Source: Streptomyces sp. NBC_01439 (lineage in GTDB: Bacteria; Actinomycetota; Actinomycetes; Streptomycetales; Streptomycetaceae). From it: DNA of 64,000 bases. The stretch lies in the NCBI RefSeq assembly GCF_036227605.1, contig NZ_CP109487.1, positions 9,101,001 to 9,165,000 on the forward strand, read 5' to 3'. The translations under genes were made by a program, and so were the position numbers. Below the pieces are notes generated by a model. The model searched no databases, was not told the origin of the DNA, and worked only from the letters and a program-made list of their open reading frames with translations. The first letter of the stretch is position 1, and each line of letters opens with the position of its first letter. This document shows positions 6,822 to 15,560 of the stretch, in pieces.

Positions 6822-9386
6822 GTGGAGTTCGAGGTCAATGGCACCCGCCGCGTGGTGGACGTGGACGACGACCCGGCCGCCGTGGACGTCGTGCGGGACC
6901 GGCTGGGGCTGACCGGCACCAAACTGGTCTGTGCGGGCGGGGTGTGCGGGGCCTGCACGATCCAGGTCGACGGTGAACCCCGGGTGTCCTGCCTGACACC
7001 GGCGGTCCTGCTGGCCGGCCGACGGGTCACGACCGTGGAGGGCCTGTCCGGCCACCCGGTCGGACGTGCCTTCGCCGGCGAGGACGCCCTCCAGTGCGGC
7101 TACTGCACCCCGGGGTTCGTCGTCGCGGCGGCGGCCTTCTTCGAGCGGTGGCGAGCCGCCCACGGCCGCACCCGGCCCGGACGGGAGCCCATCGCGGACG
7201 CGCTCGCGGGCCACCTGTGCCGGTGCGGTGCGTACGAGGGGATCCTCAGCGCGGTGGCCGCGGCCTGCGCCGGCGACTACGACACGGCCCCGGCCGGAGG
7301 GGAAGCGCCGGCGGTCCCGCGCACCGAGGCTCCGCAGAAGACCGACGGATCGGCCCGCTACACCACGGACCTGCGCCCCGAGGGACTGCTGGAAGGGGTG
7401 ATCATCCGCTCGCCGCACGCGCACGCGCTCGTACGCTCCCTCGAAGCCGGCGACCTGCCCCTGGTACCGCTGCTCCCCCCGGACGGCGTGGTGCGGTACG
7501 TCGGCCAGCCGGTGGCCGCGGTCGCGGCGCCGGACCGGGCCTCCGCACGGGCGGCGGCCGCGCGGGTCACGGTGGACTACGAGGTGCTCCCGGCGGCCCT
7601 GGACGCACGCCGGGCCCGAACCGGTGAGGGCCCCTTGGTCTACGAGGACAAGGCGGCGCGCAAGCGCGCACCGGGGTCCGGCGAGACCCCCCAACTCGTG
7701 CCCGCCCGCTGGCGCGGCAACCTCCGGGGCCCGTCCGCCATGAGCAAACGCCCCGCCACGGCCGTGCGCCGCATCACCGAGGCCCGCAGCCGCACTCCCG
7801 AACGGGTGGTGGAAGGCGTCTACACCACCGCCGCGCAGACGCACACCCCCCTCGAACCGCACGCCTGCCTGGCCCGGTGGGTCGACGGCACCCTCCACCT
7901 GGAGGTGTCCACCCAGTCCGTGAAACGCACGGCCGAGCTCGCCGCCGAACGCTTCGGTTTGCCCGTCGAGCGCGTGGTGGCACGAGCCGTCCACGTGGGC
8001 GGCGGCTTCGGCTGCAAAATGGGACTGACCTCCGACGTCGTCGCCGCGGTCGAACTGGCCCGGCTGCACGACGCCCCGGTGCGGGTGGTGCTGGACCGGG
8101 ACGAGGAACTCACCGACGGCGGATACCGGCCCGGCACCCGGATCCGGCTGGCCATGGTCGCGGACGCGGCCGGCGATCTGAGCGCGCTGGCGATGGACGC
8201 GGACAACGACGGCGGCGTCTCGATCGGCGGCACCGTGGCGGCACTGGCCCGCTTCATGTACGGCAAGGCCCCCCGGCGGCTCCGCGACTTCGACACCGTC
8301 ACCCACCGCCCTCCGGGCGCCCCGTTCCGCGGCCCGGGCGGACCCACCATGTGCTGGGCCCTGGAGCAGGCCGTCGACGAGATGGCCCAGCGGCTCGGCG
8401 AGGACCCGATCGCCCTGCGCCGCCGCTGGGACGGCAACCCCAAGCGGCACGCCCTGTACGAGCGGGGGGCCGCGCTCCCGGTCTGGTCGGGCCCCCGCGG
8501 CGGCACCGGCCGGTACCGCCGCGGCGTCGGCGTCGCGGCGGCCAACTGGATGTACTTCCTCGACCCCGTCACCGAAGTCGAGCTCACCGTCGAGGACGGC
8601 ATCGTCGTCGCCCGCTGCGCCGTGCAGGACATGGGCACGGGCTCGCGCACCGTGCTGCGCCGGGCCGTCGCCGCGGGACTCGGCCTGCCGGAGGACAGGG
8701 TGCGCGCCGAGATCGGCCACAGCGACGCCGTCCACGGCCCCACCTCCGGCGGCAGCCGCACCACGCCCTCCCTCGTGCCCGCCGCCGCGGACGCCGCCGC
8801 CCGACTGCGCGACGCGCTCGGCGGCGGTGACGTCGCCGCCCGGCTGGCCATGGCGCACGGCGTACGGGTGACCGGCCGCCGCCCCCGCGACCGCCGGGGC
8901 TTCGTGACCCCCTTCACCATGGGTGGCATCGCGATCGGCCGCGGCTTCACCGGATCGGTGCAGGTCGCCGAGGTCGAGGTGGACACCCGGCTCGGTCGCG
9001 TCCGCCCGCTCAGCGTGTGGAGCGGCATCGCCGCGGGCCGGATCCACGAGGACCGCCTCGCCCGCAGCCAGTGCCAGGGCGCCGTCGTACAGGGCATCGG
9101 CTACGCCCTGTACGAGGAACGGCGCACCGACCCGGCCACCGGAAGGGTGCTGACCGAGAACCTCGAGGACTACCGCATCCCCGGCATCGGGGACACCCCC
9201 GAGATCACCGTCCACTTCCACCAGGAGGGCTTCGAGCACGTGCCCGGTGGCGGAGTCGGCCTCGGCGAGATCGCGACCCTGCCCACCGCCGCCTGCCTGG
9301 CCAACGCCGTGCACGACGCAACCGGCTGGCGCCCGTACGACATGCCCATCCGCCCCGACCGGCTCCTGGAAGGACTGGGCACGTGA
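6822..9386 (+). CDS. Molybdenum hydroxylase with fused [2Fe-2S] and molybdopterin domains
   Basis: An 854-residue protein joining the two catalytic subunits normally made separately. Residues 1-150 are the [2Fe-2S] part: CAGGVCGACTIQVDG, VSC, then CGYCTPGFV and HLCRCGAY. Residues 165-850 are the molybdopterin part, with hammerhead segment QKTDGSARYTTDL, loop motif VGGGFGCKMG and a C-terminal GGVGLGEIATLPTAA carrying the expected active-site Glu. Start GTG at 6822 follows GGAGAA at good spacing. The FAD gene starts on the GTGA overlap at its stop. Xanthine- or aldehyde-type activity is likely; the substrate is unknown. The region around residues 270-310 is arginine-rich and less conserved-looking. 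Confidence 0.92.
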   Translation: MEFEVNGTRRVVDVDDDPAAVDVVRDRLGLTGTKLVCAGGVCGACTIQVDGEPRVSCLTPAVLLAGRRVTTVEGLSGHPVGRAFAGEDALQCGYCTPGFVVAAAAFFERWRAAHGRTRPGREPIADALAGHLCRCGAYEGILSAVAAACAGDYDTAPAGGEAPAVPRTEAPQKTDGSARYTTDLRPEGLLEGVIIRSPHAHALVRSLEAGDLPLVPLLPPDGVVRYVGQPVAAVAAPDRASARAAAARVTVDYEVLPAALDARRARTGEGPLVYEDKAARKRAPGSGETPQLVPARWRGNLRGPSAMSKRPATAVRRITEARSRTPERVVEGVYTTAAQTHTPLEPHACLARWVDGTLHLEVSTQSVKRTAELAAERFGLPVERVVARAVHVGGGFGCKMGLTSDVVAAVELARLHDAPVRVVLDRDEELTDGGYRPGTRIRLAMVADAAGDLSALAMDADNDGGVSIGGTVAALARFMYGKAPRRLRDFDTVTHRPPGAPFRGPGGPTMCWALEQAVDEMAQRLGEDPIALRRRWDGNPKRHALYERGAALPVWSGPRGGTGRYRRGVGVAAANWMYFLDPVTEVELTVEDGIVVARCAVQDMGTGSRTVLRRAVAAGLGLPEDRVRAEIGHSDAVHGPTSGGSRTTPSLVPAAADAAARLRDALGGGDVAARLAMAHGVRVTGRRPRDRRGFVTPFTMGGIAIGRGFTGSVQVAEVEVDTRLGRVRPLSVWSGIAAGRIHEDRLARSQCQGAVVQGIGYALYEERRTDPATGRVLTENLEDYRIPGIGDTPEITVHFHQEGFEHVPGGGVGLGEIATLPTAACLANAVHDATGWRPYDMPIRPDRLLEGLGT

Positions 9387-10345
9387 GCACCGAAACCGCC
9401 CTCACCGACCTCTCGGCCACCGTCCTGGCCCGCGGCGGGGAACTGCGCGCCGGTGGCACCGACACCACCGCCCGGCAGCGCAGCGGCATCTCCCCGGGGC
9501 CGTTCACCGACCTCGGCGGCGCCGCCCACCTGCGCGGCTGCACGCCACTGCCCGGCGGCGGGCTACAGATCGGCGCCCTGACGACCCTCGCCGAGCTGGC
9601 CGCCGATCCGCGGGTACGCGCCGGCTGGCCGGCCCTGGCCCTGGCGGCCGGGACCGCGGCCACACCGCAGATCCGTGCCGCCGGCACCGTGGGCGGCAAC
9701 CTGCTGCAGCGCAACCGCTGTTGGTACTACCGCAATCCGCATTTCAGCTGCCTCCAGAAGGGCGGCCCCGGCTGCCCCGCGCGCCAGGGCGACCACCACT
9801 TCGGCGTGGTCAGCGGCGAGGGCCCGTGCATCGCCCCGCACCCGTCCACTCTGGCGATGGCCCTGCTCACCTACGACGCCGAGGCGCACGTCCACGGCGA
9901 ATCCCCGCGCGGCGTGGCCGACTTGTACGGAGAGGGCGAACGGCTCTCCCACGCCGACCACCTGCTGCCGCCGGACCGCATCCTCACCTCGGTCCACCTG
10001 CCCGCGCCCTGGCCCGGCGAACGCGCAGCCTGCCACCGGGCCATCAGCCGGGCCCACGCCGAATGGCCCCTGGTCGAGGCCACCGCCCGGCTGGTGCTCG
10101 ACGGCTCCACCGTCACGCGTGCCGCCGTCGCGGCGGGCGGGGTGGCCCGCGTACCGCTGCGGCTCACGGAGGTGGAGGCCGCCCTGATCGGCCGCGAGGC
10201 CACGCCGGACGTCCTCGCCGCGGCCGCAGCGACGGTCCTCGCCCGCTGCCGGCCGCTGCCGCAGACCGGATACAAGGCCGAGCTGTTCGGCAACACCGTC
10301 CTGGAAGTCCTGGAGCAGGCCCTGGGACCGGCCACCGCAGGCTAG
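9383..10345 (+). CDS. Molybdenum hydroxylase FAD-binding subunit
   Basis: A 320-residue FAD subunit partnering the fused protein. It begins on GTG overlapping the previous stop by four bases, so translation is coupled. Visible motifs are ELRAGGTDTTARQRSG near the N-terminus and AGTVGGNLLQRNRCWYYR near residue 110. As in the first operon, an insertion carries four cysteines (NRCWYY, FSCLQ, PGCPAR, GPCIAP), consistent with an extra Fe-S cluster between FAD and the [2Fe-2S] chain; this is inferred from the Cys pattern of 4-hydroxybenzoyl-CoA reductase-like subunits. The C-terminus ends YKAELFGNTVLEVLEQAL, as expected for the family. Confidence 0.9.
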   Translation: MSTETALTDLSATVLARGGELRAGGTDTTARQRSGISPGPFTDLGGAAHLRGCTPLPGGGLQIGALTTLAELAADPRVRAGWPALALAAGTAATPQIRAAGTVGGNLLQRNRCWYYRNPHFSCLQKGGPGCPARQGDHHFGVVSGEGPCIAPHPSTLAMALLTYDAEAHVHGESPRGVADLYGEGERLSHADHLLPPDRILTSVHLPAPWPGERAACHRAISRAHAEWPLVEATARLVLDGSTVTRAAVAAGGVARVPLRLTEVEAALIGREATPDVLAAAAATVLARCRPLPQTGYKAELFGNTVLEVLEQALGPATAG

Positions 10346-10523
10346 GTGGTCTCCAGCTTGACTCGGCTCTGTGCCTGCTGGAGGAAGGAGATCTGCTGGG
10401 CGATCAGGGCGGGCGGGGGCGGGCGCGGGCCATCCGGGCGGGGCACGGGGCGCGTACGGCATGGCACCCGGGGCCGCGGCGTCCCGCGGCACATGCTGGG
10501 GCCCCCGCCCTGCAGGAGAGCCG

Positions 10524-11120
10524 GTGACTGATTCCAGACCGCGAGCGACCACGAGGCCGGCATCCGCCGGGGCGGCCGACGGCATTCCCGCTCCCGGGGT
10601 CATCGGCATCGGACTTGCCGCGGTGCTGACGTTCGCCCTCGCCCAGGGCTCGTGGCAGTGGTTCGCCACGTTCATCGGCGTGACCCTGCTCGCGGTGCTG
10701 CTCGCCTTCCAGCGACGGGCGCAGTGGTCCCCGGACATCCGCTCGCCGTACGTGCGCGGCCTGGTCGCGTACTCACTGGTCGTCGGCCTGTGCGTGGCGA
10801 TCGCACTGGCGCCCCTCCTGCAGCGCCGGGCGTGGCTGTTCCCGATGCCGGGCACGCGCAGCGACTGCGTGCTGGTGGGCAGGTACGCGGCGCTCCAGGT
10901 GGAGGCCGGGCTCGGGAACCTGGCCGCCAGTGGCGGCCCGGCCGTGGCGTTCGCGCAGGAGGACCAGGCCCGCAAGGCCGTTGCGGAGTGCCTGGCGGCC
11001 ACGACGACCCTGCGGCTGCCGGTGTACGGGGTGGGGGCGGCGGTGCTGGTGGGAGTCTGCGCGTGGTTCCGCGACCGGTCCGTCTCCCGGGCCCGCACCC
11101 GTTCGGGCCCCGTCGGCTAA
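10524..11120 (+). CDS. Hypothetical four-segment membrane protein
   Basis: A 198-residue protein of unknown function. I start it at GTG 10524, which has AGGAG seven bases upstream; the open frame continues upstream but is low-complexity. Four hydrophobic segments are visible: GVIGIGLAAVLTFALA, WFATFIGVTLLAVLLAF, GLVAYSLVVGLCVAIALA and VYGVGAAVLVGVCAWF. Between segments three and four lies a soluble stretch with two cysteines (SDCVLV and AECLAA) that could form a disulfide outside the cell. No family was recognised. It follows the hydroxylase FAD gene by 178 bp in the same direction and may or may not share its transcript. Confidence 0.7.
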   Translation: MTDSRPRATTRPASAGAADGIPAPGVIGIGLAAVLTFALAQGSWQWFATFIGVTLLAVLLAFQRRAQWSPDIRSPYVRGLVAYSLVVGLCVAIALAPLLQRRAWLFPMPGTRSDCVLVGRYAALQVEAGLGNLAASGGPAVAFAQEDQARKAVAECLAATTTLRLPVYGVGAAVLVGVCAWFRDRSVSRARTRSGPVG

Positions 11121-11210
11121 CTGGTGCCTGTCGGTTGACGGTGGAGGGGACGTGGCTCGAGCGCAAGCCGATGCGTACGGCTCACAAAGAGAGGGACGAG
11201 GGATTCACCC

Positions 11211-12209
11211 ATGTGCACACGGATCTTGTGGAACACCAACGACCACGCTGTCCTCGCAGGCCGGACGATGGACTGGCCGGAATCGACCGAGCCGGTCCTG
11301 ACCGTGTTCCCCCGGGGGGTGGAGCGCGACGGCGGCACCCTCGCGGGTACCACCGTCGTCGACGACAACCCCCTGCTGTGGACGAGCGCCTTCGGCAGCC
11401 TCGTGACGACCGTCTACGGTGCCGGCACGGCCGACGGCATCAACGAAGCCGGCCTCGCGGCGCACATGCTGTACCTGGACGTCACCGACCTCGGCCCCCG
11501 CGACCCCAGCAGGCCCGGCCTGCAGATCGCCCTGTGGATCCAGTACCTGTTGGACTGCGCCGGCACCGTGCAGGACGCCCTGGACCTGCTCGACACCTGT
11601 CAGCTGGTACCGGTCGAGATGCGCGGCTTCCGGGCCTCGGTGCACGTGGCCCTCGAGGACGCGTCCGGGGACTCCGCGATCGTCGAGTACATCGCGGGCG
11701 GGCGGCAGGTGCACCACGACCGCAGCTACACGATCATGACGAACGAACCCCCCTACGAGGAGCAACTCCGTCTGCTGCGGGAAAAGGTGCGCGCCGTGCA
11801 GGGGCTCGGTCACGACCGGCCCAGCAGCGAGGTTCCCCTCCCCGGAAACGTGAACGCGGTCGACCGCTTCCAGCGCGCCGCCTACTTCAGTTCGCTGCTG
11901 CCCGAGCCTGCGGACGACCGGGAGGCGGTCGCCGCGATCCTGGCCGTCACCCGCAACGCCTCGGTGCCCTTCGGCGCGCCGTACCGCGAGGGGAGGTTCA
12001 AGACCTACAACACCGAGTACCGCACCGTCTGTGACCTCACCAGCAAGCGGTACTTCTTCGAACTGGCCACCAGCCCGAACCTCCTGTGGGCCGAGATCGA
12101 CCGCTTCGACCTGTCCCACGGAGCTCCCGTCATGACGCTGCGTCCCGACGGGATCGACCTCGTCGGGGACGTCTCGGACAGGTTCACTCGAGCGCCCGCG
12201 CCGTTCTGA
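11211..12209 (+). CDS. Linear amide C-N hydrolase (choloylglycine hydrolase / penicillin V acylase family)
   Basis: A 332-residue N-terminal-nucleophile hydrolase that cleaves non-peptide amide bonds such as those of conjugated bile acids, penicillin V or N-acyl homoserine lactones. The protein starts MCTRILW, so removal of Met exposes the catalytic Cys2. The family's RTMDWPE (Arg18, Asp21 in precursor numbering) follows, and later YGAGTADGINEAGLAAHML and a conserved Asn segment (MTNEPPYEEQL) are present. There is no signal peptide, so the enzyme acts inside the cell unless exported by another route. The start is supported by AGGGA upstream. Substrate class is unresolved. Confidence 0.9.
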   Translation: MCTRILWNTNDHAVLAGRTMDWPESTEPVLTVFPRGVERDGGTLAGTTVVDDNPLLWTSAFGSLVTTVYGAGTADGINEAGLAAHMLYLDVTDLGPRDPSRPGLQIALWIQYLLDCAGTVQDALDLLDTCQLVPVEMRGFRASVHVALEDASGDSAIVEYIAGGRQVHHDRSYTIMTNEPPYEEQLRLLREKVRAVQGLGHDRPSSEVPLPGNVNAVDRFQRAAYFSSLLPEPADDREAVAAILAVTRNASVPFGAPYREGRFKTYNTEYRTVCDLTSKRYFFELATSPNLLWAEIDRFDLSHGAPVMTLRPDGIDLVGDVSDRFTRAPAPF

Positions 12210-12284
12210 GGGTCGCGAAGCCGAACGGGCCTTCTGCTCTGCATCGGACAAGTTCATTGACAGGAGTTGAACGCAGTCAGACGC

Positions 12285-12298
12285 TGAGAGCGCTCTCA
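12285..12298. promoter_or_regulatory. LacI-type palindromic operator upstream of the glucanase
   Basis: TGAGAGCGCTCTCA is a perfect 14-bp palindrome 70 bp upstream of the glucanase GTG. It differs by one base per half-site from the TGGGAGCGCTCCCA box that LacI-family repressors such as CebR use in Streptomyces to control sugar-polymer degradation. A TTGACA hexamer at 12257-12262 lies just upstream, so a repressor here would block the promoter. Oligosaccharide-released repression of the glucanase is the natural reading; the regulator itself is not in the window. Confidence 0.7.
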
Positions 12299-12368
12299 TT
12301 CGTCAATTCATGGGCATGGGAGCGTTGCACCTCCCCCCACTGTCAGGTGCCCCACAAGGAGGCAGATC

Positions 12369-13556
12369 GTGTTCCGCTTATCGAAGGTGCTGGCTTCCGG
12401 GCTCTCGGCGCTGGCGGTCGCCGCCAGCCTGATCGCCCTCGGTCCGCTGACATCGGCAGAGGCCGTACCGGCGACCATCCCGCTCACGATCAAGAACAAC
12501 TCGGGACGCGGCGAGCCGGTGTACGTCTACAACCTGGGCACGCAGCTCGCGACGGGACGGCAGGGCTGGGCCGACGCCAACGGCGCGTTCCACCCCTGGC
12601 CCGCTGGGGGCAATCCCCCCACCCCGGCGCCCGACGCGTCGATCACGGGTCCGGCCAACGGGCAGACCAAGACGATCCGGATGCCCAAGTTCTCCGGACG
12701 CGTCTACTTCTCCATCGGCCAGAAGATCGTCTTCAAGCTCAGTACCGGCGGCCTCGTGCAGCCCGCCGTGCAGAACCCCTCCGACCCCAACCGCAACGTC
12801 CTGTTCAACTGGTCCGAGTACACGCTGGGCGATGCCGGCCTGTGGATCAACAGCACCCAGGTCGACATGTTCTCGGCCCCGTACGCGGTGGGCGTGAAGG
12901 CGACCGACGGTACGGTCACGAGCACGGGCCGGCTGCGCCCGGGCGGCTACGACGCCGTCTTCGGTCAGCTGCGTGCGGCCGGCTGGGGCGGACTGATCCA
13001 GAACCGCCCCGACGGCACACCGCTGCGCGCGCTCTCGCCCGGCCACGGCATCGAGGCGGGCGCGATCCCCGCCGGCGCCATGAACGACTACATCAACCGG
13101 GTGTGGAAGAAGTACGCCTCCTCCACGCTCACCGTGACGCCCTTCGCGAACCAACCGAACACCAAGTACTACGGCCGGGTCTCGGGCAGCGTCATGAACT
13201 TCACCGACGGCTCGGGAGCGGTGGTCACCAGCTTCCAGAAGCCGGATTCCGACAGCGTCTTCGGCTGCTACAAGCTCCTGGACGCACCCAACGACCTGGT
13301 CCGTGGCCCGATCTCCCGCACCCTGTGCGCGGGCTTCAACCGGTCGACGCTCTTGACCAACCCGGCCCAACCCGACCCGAACGACGCCAACTTCTACCGT
13401 GACGCCGTCACCAACCACTACTCCCGCATCATCCACGGCCAGATGGCCGACGGTAAGGCGTACGGCTTCGCCTTCGACGACGTGGGCGCCCACGAGTCGC
13501 TGGTGCACGACGGCAACCCCCAAGAGGCCTTCATGACGCTGGAGCCGTTCAACTAA
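12369..13556 (+). CDS. Secreted GH64 beta-1,3-glucanase
   Basis: A 395-residue exported endo-beta-1,3-glucanase (laminaripentaose-producing type, glycoside hydrolase family 64) that degrades fungal wall and algal glucans. A signal peptide covers about residues 1-32 (basic start, hydrophobic LSALAVAASLIALG, cleavage near AEA-VPA). The catalytic pair is visible as Glu150 in FNWSEYT and Asp166 in STQVDMF; their spacing of 16 matches the Glu154/Asp170 pair I recall for the Streptomyces matensis enzyme. No carbohydrate-binding module is attached. GTG start follows AAGGAGG. Codon 4 is TTA, implying bldA-dependent translation. A LacI-type operator lies upstream. Confidence 0.93.
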   Translation: MFRLSKVLASGLSALAVAASLIALGPLTSAEAVPATIPLTIKNNSGRGEPVYVYNLGTQLATGRQGWADANGAFHPWPAGGNPPTPAPDASITGPANGQTKTIRMPKFSGRVYFSIGQKIVFKLSTGGLVQPAVQNPSDPNRNVLFNWSEYTLGDAGLWINSTQVDMFSAPYAVGVKATDGTVTSTGRLRPGGYDAVFGQLRAAGWGGLIQNRPDGTPLRALSPGHGIEAGAIPAGAMNDYINRVWKKYASSTLTVTPFANQPNTKYYGRVSGSVMNFTDGSGAVVTSFQKPDSDSVFGCYKLLDAPNDLVRGPISRTLCAGFNRSTLLTNPAQPDPNDANFYRDAVTNHYSRIIHGQMADGKAYGFAFDDVGAHESLVHDGNPQEAFMTLEPFN

Positions 13557-13838
13557 GGGCTGTCCGGAGGCGGTGACCGGCCGGACGACGGGGGACCGGA
13601 GACATGCGCAGAGGCGAGCGGCCGTAGCGGACGGTGCCCGTGCCCGACCCGTGGGCGAGCCGCAGCGGATCACCACGCCGCCGTCACCGTCCGCATCCGT
13701 CCGGTCACCCCTTCCGTTCGCCCGGGTCTCTGCCGCGCGGGCGGCGTAACCTGACTGAACCGCCACAGAACGCGCGTACGAGCGACACGGTGCGCGGGCC
13801 GTGCAGCCCGCCGCGCCCACGATCCAGGGAGGCGGCGC

Positions 13839-15353
13839 GTGACCGATCCGTTCGGCTTCCTCAGGATCCCCCGCGAGGCCGTTCCGGCCCGCCCCGTCGA
13901 GCAGCGGCTCGGCGATTGGCGCGAGGTCTACGCGGGCCAGGCGCTGCTGCCGGTCGTCTCCCGTCAGGCCGACCGTTGCATGGACTGCGGCATACCGTTC
14001 TGCCACACCGGCTGCCCCCTGGGAAACCTCATACCCGAATGGAACGCGTACGCCGCCCACGGCGACTGGCGTGCGGCGTACGAGCGTCTCCACGCGACCA
14101 ACAACTTCCCGGAGGTCACGGGCAGGCTCTGCCCGGCCCCCTGTGAGGACGCCTGTGTCCTCACGATCAACGCGGACCCGGTGACCATCAAGAACGTCGA
14201 GCAGGCGATCGCGGACGTGGGCCTGCGGCGCGGCTACATGGCGCCCAGACCGCCGGAGAAGCGCAGCGGCAAGGCGGTGGCCGTCATAGGCTCCGGTCCC
14301 GCCGGACTGGCCGCGGCCCAGCAGCTGACCCGGGCCGGGCACCGCGTCACCGTCCACGAGCGCGCCGACCGGATCGGCGGACTGCTGCGCTACGGCATCC
14401 CCGAGTTCAAGATGGAGAAGACCCACCTGGACCGGCGCATCGAGCAGATGCGGGCCGAGGGCACGGTGTTCGTCACGGGTACCGACGTCGGCGGCGCGAC
14501 CGGTGCCGGCGCGGACGAGCTGCGGGGCGGCTGCGACGCCGTCATCGTCGCGATCGGGGCCGGCGAGCGCCGGGAACTGCCGGTACCGGGCCGTGCGCTG
14601 GGCGGCATCCACCAGGCCATGGAGTATCTGACCTGCGCCAACCGGGTACGGGAGGGCGACTACGCCGTGTCGCCCGTCACCGCCGAAGGCAGGCACGTGG
14701 TCATCGTGGGCGGCGGTGACACCGGCTCCGACTGCCTCGGTACCGCCTTGCGGCAGGGTGCGGTCTCCGTGCTCCAGCTCGACATCAATCCCGAGCCCGG
14801 CCCGGGCCGGACCGACGACGAACCCTGGCCGGTGTACCCGAGGACGTACCGGATCTCCCACGCCCACGAGGAAGCCCGGGGGCGCGCCGGCCGGGACCCC
14901 AGGCTGTTCGCCCGCGCCACCCTGCGCTTCGAGGGGGACGCGGCGGGCCGGGTACGGGCGCTGCACCTGACCGCCGTCGAGCCGGTGGCCCGCAGCCCCT
15001 TGGCGGGGACCGAGGACGTCATACCGGCGGGGCTGGTCCTGTTGGCCCTCGGTTTCTCGGGCCCGGAGCGGGCCGGTGGGCTGCGCGAACAGCTGGGGCT
15101 GGAGCTCGACGAGCGAGGCAACTTCGCGCGGGACGCCGGCTTCGCGGCGGGCGGCGGGCGGCGGGCACCGGGAGTGTTCGTCGCGGGCGACGCCGGCCGG
15201 GGGCAATCGCTGGTGGTGTGGGCCATCGCCGAGGGCCGGGCGGCGGCGGCCGCCGTGGACCGCTACCTGACCGGCTCCACCTGCCTCCCGGCTCCGGTCG
15301 CCGCGCACGACCAGCCGATGACGGCCTTGGGGCGCATGCGCTACGGGCTCTGA
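13839..15353 (+). CDS. gltD: Glutamate synthase small subunit (NADPH), without an adjacent large subunit
   Basis: A 504-residue NADPH-oxidising flavoprotein that feeds electrons to the large subunit of glutamate synthase. The N-terminal Fe-S cluster motif is CMDCGIPFCHTGCPLGN, followed by CPAPCEDACVL. FAD binding is AVIGSGPAGLAAAQQL near residue 150, and NADPH binding is VVIVGGGDTGSDCLG near residue 290. The C-terminal FAD contact is GVFVAGDAGRGQSLVVWAIAEGR. GTG start has GGGAGGCGG upstream. The expected gltB is absent on both sides, which are occupied by the glucanase and a convergent permease. It may be a second copy or a GltD-like oxidoreductase serving another partner. Confidence 0.9.
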   Translation: MTDPFGFLRIPREAVPARPVEQRLGDWREVYAGQALLPVVSRQADRCMDCGIPFCHTGCPLGNLIPEWNAYAAHGDWRAAYERLHATNNFPEVTGRLCPAPCEDACVLTINADPVTIKNVEQAIADVGLRRGYMAPRPPEKRSGKAVAVIGSGPAGLAAAQQLTRAGHRVTVHERADRIGGLLRYGIPEFKMEKTHLDRRIEQMRAEGTVFVTGTDVGGATGAGADELRGGCDAVIVAIGAGERRELPVPGRALGGIHQAMEYLTCANRVREGDYAVSPVTAEGRHVVIVGGGDTGSDCLGTALRQGAVSVLQLDINPEPGPGRTDDEPWPVYPRTYRISHAHEEARGRAGRDPRLFARATLRFEGDAAGRVRALHLTAVEPVARSPLAGTEDVIPAGLVLLALGFSGPERAGGLREQLGLELDERGNFARDAGFAAGGGRRAPGVFVAGDAGRGQSLVVWAIAEGRAAAAAVDRYLTGSTCLPAPVAAHDQPMTALGRMRYGL

Positions 15354-15482
15354 GGAGTCCGGTCGCCGGATGGAGAACGGCCTGCCGGGGCAGACCTTCC
15401 CAGCCCGCCCGCCTGCTGGCAAGCACACGACGAGAAGGTACGCGGCACGTCGTGACCGGGGCCCTTTCATGTGTTCTCGGAT

Positions 15483-15502
15483 ACCGCCGCAGGAGCGGCG
15501 GT
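15483..15502. terminator. Candidate bidirectional terminator hairpin
   Basis: ACCGCCGC, loop AGGA, GCGGCGGT form a perfect 8-bp stem between the converging gltD and permease genes. No T-tract follows. Position in a convergent gap is the main support. Confidence 0.5.
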
Positions 15503-15560
15503 GCTCCTCGGCCGACCCGTCCTCGCCCGCCGGCCGAACGGAGCCGGCCGGCCGGCCGGT

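Noticed and set aside
6111..9314. 1067-codon minus-strand frame ending in the cytidine deaminase
   Set aside because: Only the last 141 codons (from 6536) resemble a protein family. The rest is antisense to the fused molybdenum hydroxylase.
12378..15470. 1030-codon minus-strand frame
   Set aside because: Antisense to the glucanase and gltD, which both have clear domains, ribosome sites and signal or cofactor motifs.
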